Assembly (NCBI GenBank): GCA_021442155.1
Contig: CM038221.1
Location: 150,651,601-150,715,600, forward strand
Direction of reading: 5' to 3'
DNA length: 64,000 bases
From: Cymbidium sinense
Lineage: Eukaryota; Streptophyta; Magnoliopsida; Asparagales; Orchidaceae
Shown here piece after piece: positions 21,692 to 34,110 of the stretch. Under the pieces are notes generated by a model. The model was not told the DNA's origin. It made no database searches and worked only from the letters and a program-made list of their open reading frames with translations. Each line of letters opens with the position of its first letter. Position 1 is the first letter of the stretch. A program made the translations under genes and the position numbers.

Positions 21692-22670
21692 CTTATCCTT
21701 TCCCATACTATTAAACAAAAGTACAAATACAATTATGTAATAAATAAATAAATTAATATCTTAATTACCTGTTAATCTAATTATTCTCAGAGTTAAGTAC
21801 ATTTCTTGAAGGAAACAAACCTTGTCCTGTCCATTAGTTTTTTAATTACTTGACTTGATTCTCATGTTTGTTACAAATCCTTGGCATTCTAATCCTCCAG
21901 TTATATTATTTGGCCTGCCTTCCACTATATCTATAAAGTTTTGGTAAATCTGAAATAATTATGTTAATGCTCATTTTTGTCACTACATGAGATTTAAATC
22001 CCAAGTCAATTAGTTGACAACTGATAATCACCTTCCCTTGCATTAATTATTAAGTAATTACTTATACTAATCAGTGCTTATGCCACTTATTTAAATAATT
22101 TGTGGTGGACAGCTCATGATGCAGTGTATTTGATGCTAATATAATCAATATAATAATTTCATGTAAAATACTATTCTTTTTTATGTTTAAGCTAAGCCTT
22201 TCCTTCTTTTTTTTAAAAAAAAATGATTAAGAATAATCTCACTTAAACATTCATCTGATTAGCAAAAAATATTTAAGTCCTCGCTAATAATTATTCACCC
22301 GAGATTTGACATTCCTATAAGTTGGGAAAAATAAAATCTCATAATACTATTATGCCCTTTATCTTGAATTGCCAGTATGTAAAAAATAAATATTAACAGA
22401 ATGTGTGTGATATCACAGAGTTTAAAAATAAACATATAATAATGCAATAAGTACTTTTAGCTTCATTAAATAAGCCCTATTATGAGCCTTAGAGAGTCAA
22501 ATTCAGCATAGGAGAAGTGATGTTAAGACTATTATAATGTCAATTTGCTCATATATTATCATTTATCATGATTAAAACTTCAAAGAAAAATTTTGTTTGA
22601 ATGCTTGTTTCTACATAAGTGTATAAAAATATACATATTTATATCACACCAAATCTTATAAAATCTAAAC
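20792..22670. other. AT-rich intergenic region with microsatellites
   Basis: No gene is supported. It holds (TAA)n at 20793-20821, (TA)n at 21380-21412 and a long (TA)n at 21616-21691. The rest is ordinary AT-rich DNA. Confidence 0.7.
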
Positions 22671-22827
22671 CTTGTCTTTAAAGAAACAAGCCTAGCAACT
22701 AATCTCAAAAGCTGAGCTTTCAAGCAGCATGCCAACCTTGTTTCCTTGCATCCTGGGCCATGTCTCCTTCTCAATTCAATAATCTTCTCTTGGAATTTGT
22801 GTATAGGGTCATCTTCCTTTAAGAATC
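22671..22827 (-). other. Exon-like open segment of unknown identity
   Basis: On the minus strand a tatgtttag acceptor precedes 157 bases that end in a CAAG|gttta donor. The open frame is basic and helix-prone (FLKEDDPIHKFQEKII, ELRRRHGPGCKETR, LACCLKAQLLRLVARLVSLK). Its codon use looks coding, unlike the AT-rich surroundings. No partner exon was found within a few hundred bases on either side and I do not recognise the protein. It may be an orphan or captured exon. Confidence 0.35.
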
Positions 22828-22984
22828 CTAAACATAATAACACATAGAATCAAAGCTTGAAGTCCATAAAACGAAAGAAATTTCAAACTAATCTTCATAA
22901 GACGCTGCTCGGGAGAAAGAGAGTCGTGTAATCTTCTTTATTATTATTATTATTTTTGCATTAAAATAAGTTTTTTTTTTCGTA

Positions 22985-23110
22985 AAAAGATCTGTGGCTC
23001 ATTGGTTAAGAATATGAATTCGAACTACATAATTTATTGTCTAAGGCTTAGCTTTGCTCGCCGACAGCCGTCCGACCAAAGCCTAAACAGCTGTGATAGA
23101 TATTGATGAG
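22985..23110 (+). repeat. Possible SINE head with pol III-like boxes
   Basis: The bases ctgtggctcattggttaag resemble box A, and gaattcgaac about 15 bases later a degenerate box B. No tail or flanking duplication was confirmed. Confidence 0.3.
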
Positions 23111-23548
23111 TGAGAATCTCTTCTTCCAAAGAAAGGATTAGTTAAGTTAAGCTTGGATAAACTATGATTAATGCGCAGGTTAATTCATTGAACATGCTTG
23201 ATTAAGATATAATTAAGTTGTCCGATCAGATGAGCTGAGCTTGTTTTATAGAATTAAGAACTTTGCACGGGGATTAAGGACTAGTTAATGGAGGTTAGGT
23301 CTTGCATTTGTGACTTGTTTTGAGAATATAACATGAACTTTCATGGAAAATTCCTGTGTACTGTAAGACTGTAGGCACACATATGAGCATGCTTGCAGCC
23401 TCCTAAAAAATCCTGAGGGACAGTTTGATTGAACTTTTTGTCTGTTTTTGTAATTGCAAAAGTTGTCGTAAATGTTGTAATAATTGACATGTTTTCTTTC
23501 AAACTGAAATTTCTTTTTGGAACATAATTCTGATACTCATTCACAAAT

Positions 23549-23571
23549 CCTCTCTCTCTCTCTCTCTCTCT

Positions 23572-23616
<45 letters not shown>
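23549..23616. repeat. (TC)n then (TA)n compound microsatellite
   Basis: About 12 TC units are followed after tataata by about 19 TA units. Confidence 0.95.
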
Positions 23617-23620
<4 letters not shown>

Positions 23621-24430
23621 GCCAACCCATTCTAGATGGGCAATTTTTTAAATTAAGTATCATTAAAACTTAATTACGAATTATATCGTTAAAAAATTAG
23701 TATAATGCCATTTAGGAAATTTAATTAGTTTGTCATGTCAAAACCACGCGACATTTAAGTTGATGAGGCGGACTATGAGATTACTGGTTAATATTAAGTG
23801 GACTATCATGAAATGAAATATGACCGATCGGCCCTATTTCCTCTGTTGTGACCGCTCGACCGCCGCCGACGCCAATCCGGTGATTCTCGCCTTCCACGAG
23901 TGCCGCCAGGTTTTCTCCTTCAGCATGCTCTTTCTTCTCAAGCTTCCGACCTTTCAACCGTCGCAGATTGTGTTGTCTCCTTCTACCCAAAAGTAAGTCA
24001 TTTTCTTCCCAATGCCGACGGTGTTGACGACTTCCTCTCCATCTAGCGGAAGTAACATTAGCTTCAGACGACCGGAGCTCCATTTTGGGAAGTTTCTCAC
24101 AAATTCTACCATTTTACGCATTATTCTCGTTTCACAACACACCAGAATCCTTAATTTTTTCTATTTATTAATTAATAGAGTATGTGTGCTAGGGATTAGA
24201 GCTATATGGTTAGAATTTTGTGGTTATGTTTGATTTGTATGTTAAGGGTTCATGTGATAAGATCGCGTATAAGATATTTATGGTGTAACATAATTTTGAA
24301 AAATATGAGTTGGTTTATGCTTGCTGCTAATAAGTTTTAAAGTCTTAAGTGACGTTAGATGATGGCGTCTGAATAATATGTCAATTGATTTAAATTTTTT
24401 ATTATTTATGTAGTTTGTTTTACAAGAACG
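23617..24430. other. Region upstream of the MULE/PMD pseudogene
   Basis: A moderately GC-rich patch at 23820-24090 stays open in short frames on both strands (minus 23781-24083, plus 24012-24233) but matches nothing I know. It could be the terminal or promoter part of the transposon that follows. The remainder is AT-rich. Confidence 0.4.
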
Positions 24431-24439
24431 AATAGAGAA

Positions 24440-24860
24440 TTTATTTCGCTGATCCTTTTCTATGGAGGCAAACTAAGTATCAACGAGCAATTCAGTCCAA
24501 GTTATGTGGGAGGTCGAAATCGTCCAGTTAAGGTTTTGCATCACAACACCTATGAATTGAAGAATTATGATCCTTGCACATTGATTGAGGCCACACAATC
24601 ACTCTTACATGTCGTTATCCAAATGGGTAATGGATTTATAGCATTATATCCGACGATGACGCCGATGTTACACCGGATGAAGCTTCGTAGATATTAGTGA
24701 GATGTCAAATTGGAGGATGTTAATGTTGCATCCACATCGCCTAATCGCATTAAGGAAGATATACCAATGACGATATACAAGATTTCATACATGCACTCTA
24801 CGACAAACGCAATTTTGATGAGTTGATTCCTGTGTAATTGTCTACCCTTCCCCGCTTACT
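24440..24860 (+). pseudogene. Mutator-like transposase N-terminal fragment (probable)
   Basis: The plus strand reads FYGGKLSINEQFSPSYVGG, then RNRPVKVLHHNTYEL and, after frameshifts, SDDDADVTPDEAS. A short basic-acidic opening with a YVGG box, then an acidic DDDxD run, is the usual layout of the poorly conserved N-terminus of plant MULE transposases. The catalytic domain is not seen. It is followed within 400 bases by a PMD pseudogene, so the two may belong to one element. Confidence 0.45.
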
Positions 24861-25185
24861 TGTAATATATGATAGTTTACCGTCCAACTTATGAGTATTG
24901 TGGCAGCGATGGTGTTATTTATCATTCAAAGAGCCATATGCCTCGTGAGTGCCAGCGATTTGAGATCGGACTACGAAAGCAGTCAAGCAGTGAGGATATC
25001 AATGATGATGATTATTCACTTAGGATAGAAGCCACTGTGATTGAGAATCTAAATAATCACGATCTTCTAAAAAATCATTCACTCCAAAATATTGATAGTG
25101 AAAGTCAGATGTTGTCCACAAACGAGTGGCCCATCACGCGAAGATTCATCGCTGAGGCGCGGGGCATACAGATTAATGCCTTCGC
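24861..25185 (+). other. Linker ORF segment between MULE-like and PMD parts
   Basis: An open frame (24869-25216) gives YRPTYEYCGSDGVIYHS and an acidic middle. I do not recognise a domain in it, but it has coding-like composition and lies in the same direction as the parts on each side. Confidence 0.35.
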
Positions 25186-25189
25186 TCAT

Positions 25190-26330
25190 CCTATCATCAT
25201 CATCGCACGCCTTTGAGAGATGGTCACGCAGACCAACACCTTCCACCTGGTTGGTGAGATGACGCACGCTGGCGATGATCGATTACGTGTTGATGGGCCA
25301 TTATGGCCCCATTGTGATTAGTGAGGGAAGAGATGGCCTAGGCAATCATTGCCGACGATTTTGACACCCTATACCGACGTGATGTACCATGACCATCACC
25401 CACACATCGCCACGTGATGGGTCGCTGCGCAGACATGCATGCCATGAGGTGGCCGGGTCTTTCAGGAGTCATACGCGCTGAGGAGTTTTTCGTGCACGGT
25501 GCCTACATTTTGTTTCTTATCGGTGTTTCTACCGCATACATCAGTTCTCGAGGTCCACCCAAAGATCTACTACTTCTAGAGGACATGGATACATTTAATA
25601 CACTGGCTATAGGAGAAGCAGTTCTAGCCCACCTTTATAGAGAGCTTTATGAGTCGACTAGCACTAAAATGTCTCAGCCACACCTACTATGATATGGTCT
25701 TGAGCATATTCATGTCACCTACATGTGTCATATCTACCGAACGATCTTAGCATTGGGTTGAGTATATTTTACTTTCTGCATTTCAAATTTTTAGCTTATC
25801 CGCTTATTTAAACTGCGGTGTTTAAGAGAAATATGTTCGTCAGATGCTAATGGCGAACGTTGCAGTATATAGAAATGAGTTGGATGACTTGCTGCATACT
25901 CAAGTTGGACTTGCAGATTACATTTCGATTCAAATATATACAATGCATATTCTAATTTAACATAATTTTTAATATGTGCAGGTGATTTGGGAGCCGTACA
26001 TTGAGCAAATCACGCCACATCTATCACATACATGCCGATTCGATATATGAGAGTCCCTCCGATCACCGGAAGAGGGTTGAGTGGTATTTACCAAATCGAG
26101 TGCTGCGATAGTTTGACCTTACACCCAGAGTAGATGTGGCACCAGTTGACTCTAGTTTCAAAAGGGTTCTATGGTCGAGGCAAAGTGGATGTCGACCTAG
26201 ACCACCAGTGTACATTGCCAGAGGAGTGACCTCATCGAGGGCTTGGATGAAGATGAGGACATGGTGGTGGCTATCAACCAGTATATGTGCTGGTTCAGAT
26301 AGCGAGCTTCTCTCTATTTATTGATAGCTT
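25190..26330 (+). pseudogene. Plant mobile domain (PMD, MAIN-like) pseudogene
   Basis: Across frameshifts the plus strand gives PMD hallmarks in order. First are RWSRRPT/TNTFHLVGEMT and LRVDGP (about 25200-25300). Next are RAEEFFVHGAYILFLIG, DLLLLEDMDTFNTLAIGEA and LAHLYRELYE (25490-25660). Then come VIWEPYIEQ (about 25983-26010) and RKRVEWYLPNRVLR-like wording (26060-26110). PMD proteins include Arabidopsis MAIN and MAIL1, and related copies occur inside many plant transposons. Stops and indels here indicate a dead, transposon-borne copy. Confidence 0.65.
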
Positions 26331-26770
26331 CGACAGATCTTCCGACCACTTACTATCACTGTAGAGCGTATATATGTAAGCGTTAACATAAGTACTCATT
26401 TGAATTCAATATATTGCTTGATGCTTATTTCACATACTATTTTTTAAAGTGAGTACATCTTGGTGACTCAGACATCTTCTCGTCACTGCAGGATGAAAGC
26501 ACGAGCTGTGGAGCGCCGATAGTAATAGGTGCTATGTAGAGACTACATGCGATTAATATTGACACATTACGGATCGAGCTCTGAGAGTGTCCCGCACCAT
26601 GGTTGGAGTGCAGGGCCATCTACATATGCTGATCCAGGTCCATCTATGTATGCTGATCTAGGTCCTTCTACATACCAGCCTACGTATGAGTCACAACCAT
26701 CTATCGCATCGTCAGGACTATCCACGATACTTCCAAGATCTTGCACGGAGGCCACCATCACCGCGTGATC
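26331..26770 (+). pseudogene. C-terminal low-complexity tail of the PMD pseudogene
   Basis: The frame 26529-26768 reads HHGWSAGPSTYADPGPSMYA and continues in Tyr/Pro/Ser-rich near-repeats. Such a tail often follows the PMD in transposon-encoded versions. The link to the PMD is by position and direction. Confidence 0.4.
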
Positions 26771-28717
26771 CCATCACGCATACCGCATAATAAATGGATA
26801 TTCCACGCATTAGAGGCATTAAATGTTTAGGATAATCTATTTGTGTGTCTGTATTACATTTGTTCTTATATGTTCAATTTTTATTTCTGCATCATCAATT
26901 TGTGTAAATACTTGTATTAATTTTTTGAAATGAAAACTTGTAAATAATCAATCTTACTTTTATCTATCATTTATTATTTGTTCTTAGATGTTATAGATCC
27001 ACTTGAATGAAAACTTATAGACTCTAAGGTTGAGTTGTGTTAAAATAATCAATCATGTAAAAAAAAATTTATCTATAGTTGGCCGCACTTAGTCACTTCA
27101 AGACCTCACTACATCGTAAATTTTACGCCACGCCATTTCGATATAAATCGTTTACTAATTAAATGACTATACCTATTTTAAAATTTTTTAATGATAATTA
27201 ATTATCTAATTAAATTTTTAATGATACTTAATTTTAAAAAGTTACCTTCTAGATGCAAAGTTAATTTTGACTAGATAAAGAGGGTGACTTGACCAGCAAT
27301 TATTGACCAATCAATTAAAAATTTAATTTGATTTCTAAACCCTAAACCAGACACATAAGGACCGTATTCAAGACGATGCTAGTTGGCCCCTCACAGGCAA
27401 TTGTTAATATCACCGGCTACTTGATTGATTGATGTCGTCTATGACTTATAAAATGTTGGTCAAAGATTCAAATTATTTCCAAAAAATTATTGTTTTCTAA
27501 TGAATAACTAATTAATAAAATAATAATATGAAAGAATAAGAGATTATTTGAAAGCCTACTTAATGAAAGTTAAGTAAACATAATAGTTTATATTATTATA
27601 ATTTAATTAAGCATAATATTTAAATTTGGATTGAAGATATTAAAACTTTAATTAATGCATTAAATCGTTTTCAACAAGAGCTAAGATGAAGTTAATTTAT
27701 TTAAAAAACAAACTCAAGGGTCCTCAGGTTAATATTTAAGAAAAAAAATGCAATTATATACTTATAATGGAATAAGAGCAATTGAATCAATGAATAATAA
27801 TAATAATTTTGGGCATATTCTGTAAAATGACTTTGCTTATTTTTAAAATACACTATAAGTCATATTCATGTAGTCATAATTAGTTATCATCAGATGGTAT
27901 CTTGTAGTATGACAAAAGTCTTTAGTGATAAACTCAAAAATTAAATAACTTAATTATGGCTTATGTGCATTTGCAAGGACTTGATAAATAAAATTACATA
28001 TTATAAAAATAAATTTCTCGAATGATGTGTTATAAATCATAAAATAAATACCCTAAACTTATAATTTTAGGATGCATTTAGCGTGAAAGTAATTATGGAA
28101 TAACGTGAATGAAACTAAGGAACATAATTCCTCAAATGACACGAGTAATGTTTTTCATGATGCATGAGAACACCATCTCAAACATGCCCTTAGATTCAAC
28201 TATTGAGCCAAATCCTTTTACACATTATATGCACAAATTTATTATTGAAATTTTTTATAATATTTTCAATCAATTGAGATATTTGTTGCACCACATCAAG
28301 CTATAAAATATCAATTGAAAAATAAATTAGTTTAATTATGACCATTATCATAAAAATTTAATTTAATTTAAAATGAATATAATACACAATTAATCATTCA
28401 ACTTTTAGATTACATTAATCTTAAAATAAATTTAAAGATTTTAAAATTCTTCATGGCAAAATTGATATTCATATCCTCACCAAAATTTTTATTTTGCAAT
28501 TTCAAGTCGATTTTTGATATTATACTTTTTAAGGACTATTAAATGCTAAAAGTATTAATATAATTTAAATAAAATTTAATCTCAATATTTTAATATTGAC
28601 AATAACTTCTAAAACAACTATAATTGGTTATATAAAAAAACACATCATTATAAAAACTAATTAGTCATACCATAGACTTTTTACAAATAATTTACAATTA
28701 TAATGCATACAATGAAA

Positions 28718-28764
<47 letters not shown>

Positions 28765-29205
28765 GAGAAAAGTAATTATAAAAAATAAAAAAATAATAAT
28801 GCAAAATGCATCATCTCATCAGCCAAACTTGAAAACAAAGAAAAGTCCACGGCCAATATATCTATAGACTGCGACCGTCAAACTCGTGTCGTTTCCATAC
28901 CCATCAAAGATAATTCAAAGAAAGAAAAAAATAAATAGTGGAGCTCCTGCCACGTGTTAGAGACAGTGCTTTGTGACGTGTATTAATAATTAACTTTTAC
29001 AAAAAATAATTATATTTAAACTTATTTTATTATTTAAGATCATATTTTATATGAATACTTTTAAAAATTTTCTCTGCATTCAAAATTAATGTAAATATAT
29101 TTATTTAGTTTTATTTTTCAAATAAAATTTTTTATACTAAATATAGATAAAAAAAGCTCTATTATATGCTTTTAGAATCACATAATTTACATAATGGGAG
29201 AATAT
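26771..29205. other. AT-rich intergenic region
   Basis: No gene is supported. An (AAT)n microsatellite spans 28717-28764. A G-box core (cacgtg) occurs near 28952 with no gene downstream that it could serve. Confidence 0.6.
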
Positions 29206-29209
29206 TTAT

Positions 29210-29505
29210 CTAAGGATATATTTGAGATAATTTTTTGACTATTTTACTTTTTTTTTTTTAACAGTTAGAAAATAATACAATTTGATTTGGCTATCAGTTT
29301 TTTTGACTATTTTTTAAAAAAATTTTGATTAAAAAGTTGTTTTGAGATCTATAACTGTTAGAGCATGATAGCTGTTAGAAAGTTGCTGTTTGAATTTTTC
29401 AAAAAAAAAGTTTATTTATAACACAAAATTTTTCAAAAAGTTACTTTCTTCATAGCAGCTTTATAATCAGTTTTTTAAAAAATTACAGTCCCAAATAGAC
29501 CTTAA
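29210..29505. mobile_element. MITE-like element
   Basis: The left end ctaaggatatatttgagat and the reverse complement of the right end, cttaaggtctatttgggac, agree over about 25 bases. The 296-base interior is AT-rich and non-coding. The style of the ends suits a hAT-type MITE. No target duplication was confirmed. Confidence 0.45.
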
Positions 29506-31085
29506 GAGATAGGTACCATAACATATAAAATAAATTGAAATAATTTGGAAGATGATAAATAAATATAATTAAAAGTAGAGATATAGTCAGCAGATGACAG
29601 CTCCAATAAAATTAAAATTGAATTTTTCAAAAAAAAAAAATCAAAATCAATAAATGGAATAGATAATATTTTTATATTTCTTAAGAACATTTCTAGTGCT
29701 TTAGTCATATATGACGAAAACATAAATGGTATTGGTCAAAGAAAAAAAAGTAAAAGTTACTTGGTATTTACTTAAGACTTATTTGAGATTGCTTCTATAT
29801 TCATTTTTAGTTTAGATTCTATTTTTAAAAATATATTTATTTAATATATTTTCTTATATTTTTATTTTAAAAAATACTTAAAAATTAATTTAATGATAAT
29901 GACTATCATCATATTTATCACCAGCTATAATCAAACATCATTGTCAACTATTATCGATAATCATCGCCAACAATACATATCATCACAATATAAATCAAAT
30001 TAATTAAAATTCAATAAAAAATAAAGCATATTTTAAAGATATCAAATATTTTTCAACTCAAAATACAATATATATATATAAAGTCCTACCTGAGTTCAAA
30101 AGTCATGAAACCGATATATTATATAAGAAACTACCAACAAAATCTATCCCAAGTGAGTTTATTAATTGATTTTAAATCAAACCTTAGGTTGTAGAATAGA
30201 AACAGAGTTAATGTCAAATTCTTTTAAGAAAATGACAAACTAATCCAACCAATTTTGACCAATTTTGATAGCCTTGCCATTATAATTTTCAAGCTATAAA
30301 TTATAATTTTAAAATAATTTCTTATATCTCTTATTATAAAACTTAATAGTCACAAGTATACTATAATAATTTTCTTCTTATTCATAATGACGGCATATGA
30401 AAAGTAAACCTTTTTTTTTTTTGAACAATCAAGCTTATTTTAGTTATATTTATGAATAAGTTTTTGTTAGGATGATAATTAAATTTCTTCAATTTATTGT
30501 CCAAATTGTTAAAATAAAAACAAAATAGCTATTATTATATACCACAAATCCCTCAAGTCGAGCTCAAGTCAACTCGGCCAACTACGAGATGTTGATCTCA
30601 TGTATAAAAAATGATCTTAAGTTATTAAAAATAAATGAGAATTTAACACTTAATAGAACACGATAAAAAAAAATAACAATTCGACAAAAATTTGTCATTG
30701 TTATTGTTGATTTCTAATATTGAAGCTGCCAGCTTTTTGTGGCAACTATCACCACCTCTTTTTTTTTCCCTAGAAAGATTGTTCATATATATATTTTCTC
30801 CACTCTTATTAGTTGATGGCCTAATTTTTAGTATTGATGAAAGGTGGGCGGTCCTATTGACTTTAAGAACCCCATCAGCATCAACAATAAAAAAATAAAA
30901 AAATACTAAATGTTTTTGATATCATCTTGAAAATTGGAACAAGAAGAAAAATAAATAGAAAATACAATATTTCATGACTGAATTATACATAAACATGTTG
31001 AGAAATAACTATCAAAGAAAGAAATAAACACAAGCAAGTGATTTATGAAGGCTTTGGTAACCATCTTCACTAATAAATAATTAAA
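29506..31085. other. AT-rich intergenic region
   Basis: No gene is supported. Short frames at 29502-29723 and 30692-30898 are AT-rich and unrecognised. The segment from about 29780 (gacttatttgagattgc) resembles the left end of the MITE at 32105 and may be a related fragment. Confidence 0.55.
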
Positions 31086-31089
31086 TCGT

Positions 31090-31450
31090 TGCGATTACAA
31101 GCTACTCCAATGCCCTTCAGCAACTATTTTACAGCCGCAGGAGAACGGATTTTCGCAGCACTAATTCTTACATTGATTCCAATCACAGGTAGGTTTAATA
31201 GGTATTTAAACCGATATAATTCTAGGGCTCTCAAGTGGTTTAAATTGCTAAATCATAAAGTATTTCCAGAGATTTAAATCCCTGCAAAAGCCCTAGAATT
31301 ATAGCGATTTAAGCTACTAGAATCCTGGAGCTGTTACAATGATCTATATAGTTGGAAATGCTCTAACATTGCGGCAGTTTAAAAAGCTCCAAAAGCCCCA
31401 AAATTGCAACAATGCTGAGAACAACAACAATAAGAAGCCTTTAACTCACA
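31090..31450. repeat. Repeat with internal hairpin
   Basis: The bases ataattctagggctctcaag at 31216 and their near-complement agccctagaattatagcg at about 31290 can pair over about 40 bases. A further ttgcggcagtttaaa / aaaagccccaaaattgcaac pattern and an aacaacaacaataagaag run follow. It looks like a decayed short transposon; no coding sequence is seen. Confidence 0.35.
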
Positions 31451-32104
31451 ACAGTCTTTGCCGAGTTCCATAGTCCTGGATGAGAAAAATGGAGGGCGGA
31501 GGGCTGTGTTAGATAGTCAATAATCAGCATAAAACTTGTCAAAAAATCATAACATGAACCCAACAATTTTAACTACTCTACTTTCTAATGGTAAAACACA
31601 TTAAAACATGCCAAATAGATTAAATCACATTAATGATATAAAATCAATATTTTTGATGTCAAATATACACATATTTATCCCACACAGCAACCTTCTAATA
31701 CAACATAAATGAACCTTTTTTCTACAAATAATTATAGACATACAATTAATAAGAGATAGATTGACTAATTTAATTAAAATAATCAATTTTTGATACATAT
31801 ATCTGAGTAAGCTAAACACTAAACAAGTCGTACACTTTAGTTTTGCCAAAGTCATCAAACACAATTTCAAATAATTGCAGTCGCAACCTAAATTCAAACT
31901 AAAACAATACATTTAAAGTGCTTTCATCATGAAAGAATTCAGTGATCGAATAATATAATCACAAAATTTAACAATAATTCACCATATCATCATAAAAGAT
32001 GCAGCTTATATAACTCCATTACAATACGAAGAATGAGAAGTGTGATCATGTTAACTAGAATTGCAACTACCATCAATTAATCAGTTCATAATTCCATAAA
32101 ATTT

Positions 32105-32372
32105 AGGCTCTGTTTGAGCTCAATTTTGTTTTATATTTTATATTTTTATTTTCATATTATTTATTAAAAAATGTTCATTTAGTATATTTTTTAAGTTTTT
32201 TAAAACACATCATATTATTTTTAAAAATACTCAAAATATTTAAATATTTTGAGTATTTTTAAAAACAACTATCACCACTAGATATGTTTCAAATCAAAAC
32301 ATAAATAAAATAAAATAAAATAAAATTAGATTAAAATAAAAATGAAAAGTGAAAAGTGATCCCAAATGGCCC
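32105..32372. mobile_element. hAT-like MITE with central 48-bp perfect palindrome
   Basis: The left end ggctctgtttgagctcaat and the reverse complement of the right end, gggccatttgggatcac, correspond over about 20 bases. The 268-base interior includes a 48-base palindrome at 32218-32265 centred on atttaaat. No target-site duplication was clear. Confidence 0.5.
32218..32265. repeat. 48-bp perfect palindrome
   Basis: The sequence tttttaaaaatactcaaaat is followed directly by its own complement, with no mismatch and no spacer over 24 base pairs. Confidence 0.9.
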
Positions 32373-33597
32373 TTGGCTGAATGCTAAAAAGACCTACACT
32401 TTGACAATAAGCTATCATGAGGTACTGTGGTTCATATAAAAATGCTAGGGGAACTGCAAACAATAAAGAATCATAATAAACATCTAAGAACTAAACTGTA
32501 ATTAGTATATGCCAAAACAGCTGCAGTACCTTATGATCTCTTCTTTAGTAGTCATTACCACATCTTTAATCTCTATTATGAGCCAATTAAACATAGTATT
32601 GATGGTCAAGTAAACAAACATTGAACAAATATAATCTATAATTATTAGAATTTTAACACAAACTCCCTTCAAATATCCTCCATACATCCACATCATAAAA
32701 GAAGGGTGGAGCCTTGCTAGCCAACAAATGCAACTTATGGATACCTTCTATAAGGGATGAGAAGGTAAGTTACATGTAAAAATTCGAAGTGTTCCTGAAA
32801 ATTTCTTCTTCAAATATTTGGTTTCAAAAATTGAAATCAAAATAATTTTTGATTCTGATCACTATTAAGAACCAACAATAGGCAAAATATTTCACATTTG
32901 TCTCATGAGAATAGATGAGCTAATTCAAGACTTCTGACTAATAGCAAACATACCTCTATGAGCCTTCCCTTTGCGTCAGTAATAAGCAAGGAAAATATAA
33001 GGCCTTTATAATAATAAACACATTTCTCGATGAAATTCAAAATATAATGTCGACTTAAAAGACATAATCATCACAACATATGCTCGCTCAAAATAACACC
33101 AAATAATAAGGTTTACAAGATAGAACAGGATAATATTAAGATTAAAAAAACACAATGTATAAAAAAATTACTTAACAAGATAACATTCTTAAATCATGCA
33201 TTTAAAGTGTTTTTTGTAGTATGGTTTCTCACTCTCCTGTTCTCTCTCCCTCTTTTCACATCTATTATCTTTTATTAGCCTCTTTATTTCTCTTTTTGTC
33301 TCAAAATGTCAATAATGAGAAAAATTATTATTATTTCATAATTAATAATTAATAACATTATAATACTTAAAAATAAAATATAAATTATAACTTATAATTT
33401 ATATATCATAAACAAGCTCTTTGAAGACGAAAATATAAATGAAATTGTTACATAGATTCCCTTATTGCAAAACATAATGAATGCATCTCTCTTATATTAT
33501 GAATTCATAATGAATGCACCTTCCCTACAAGTTAAAGCTACAATCACCACTACTATCAGATTAGCGGTGCTTTGAGGGAAACATCAAGTTAGAGTAC

Positions 33598-33720
33598 CTC
33601 TGAACTCTTATAATTATACTCTTTCAGGGTGTTTAAGACCCAAGACCATTGTGAACACCTCGCCTTTGCATTTAAACTTTCATCCTCATGTAAATCCATC
33701 TCAACGAGAAGTTTACAGGC
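33598..33720 (-). other. Best-supported exon-like segment, unknown protein
   Basis: It is exactly 123 bases, open, with a strong polypyrimidine-AG acceptor and a GAG|gtactc donor on the minus strand. Trp-rich coding-like composition (CSQWSWVLN) stands out from the AT-rich surroundings. No family was recognised. Confidence 0.35.
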
Positions 33721-33904
33721 CTGTATCCAAAGTAAAAAAAACATATAATTAGTATTAAATTAAATAATTATATTAATCATTATAGATAAGTGACCTAATA
33801 TTAACATTTTTGCTTAGCATCCTCAAATGACCAAGAACCATCTGTATGCATCCTTTTAATCCTCTAATTATAATCTATCCTTGATGTGCTAGATAAAAAG
33901 AAGG

Positions 33905-34110
33905 GGGATTTACATACATACTACACAATTCTTATGTATTTACATATCTAACACCTCAACTTCAATTTTTATATATATAATACCCAATCATCAAAAATAC
34001 CATCATAACTCACATTTTAAAACATAAGAAAGTATTAGATAAGTATCTAACTTTAGATGTTAGATATGTAAATGCATAAAAATTATGTGATATGTATGTA
34101 AATCTTCCTA
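33905..34110. mobile_element. MITE with about 55-bp terminal inverted repeats
   Basis: The left arm ggatttacatacatactac, ending in tttacatatctaacacctc, pairs with the right arm gatgttagatatgtaaatgc, ending in gatatgtatgtaaatcttc. A loop of about 90 bases separates them. The right-arm wording (attagatatgtaaatatataaaaattatgtg) recurs at about 10355-10390, so the family has another fragment in this window. Confidence 0.65.

Noticed and set aside
28945..28965. G-box (cacgtg) as a promoter element
   Set aside because: No gene begins within several kb on either strand, so the hexamer is probably chance.
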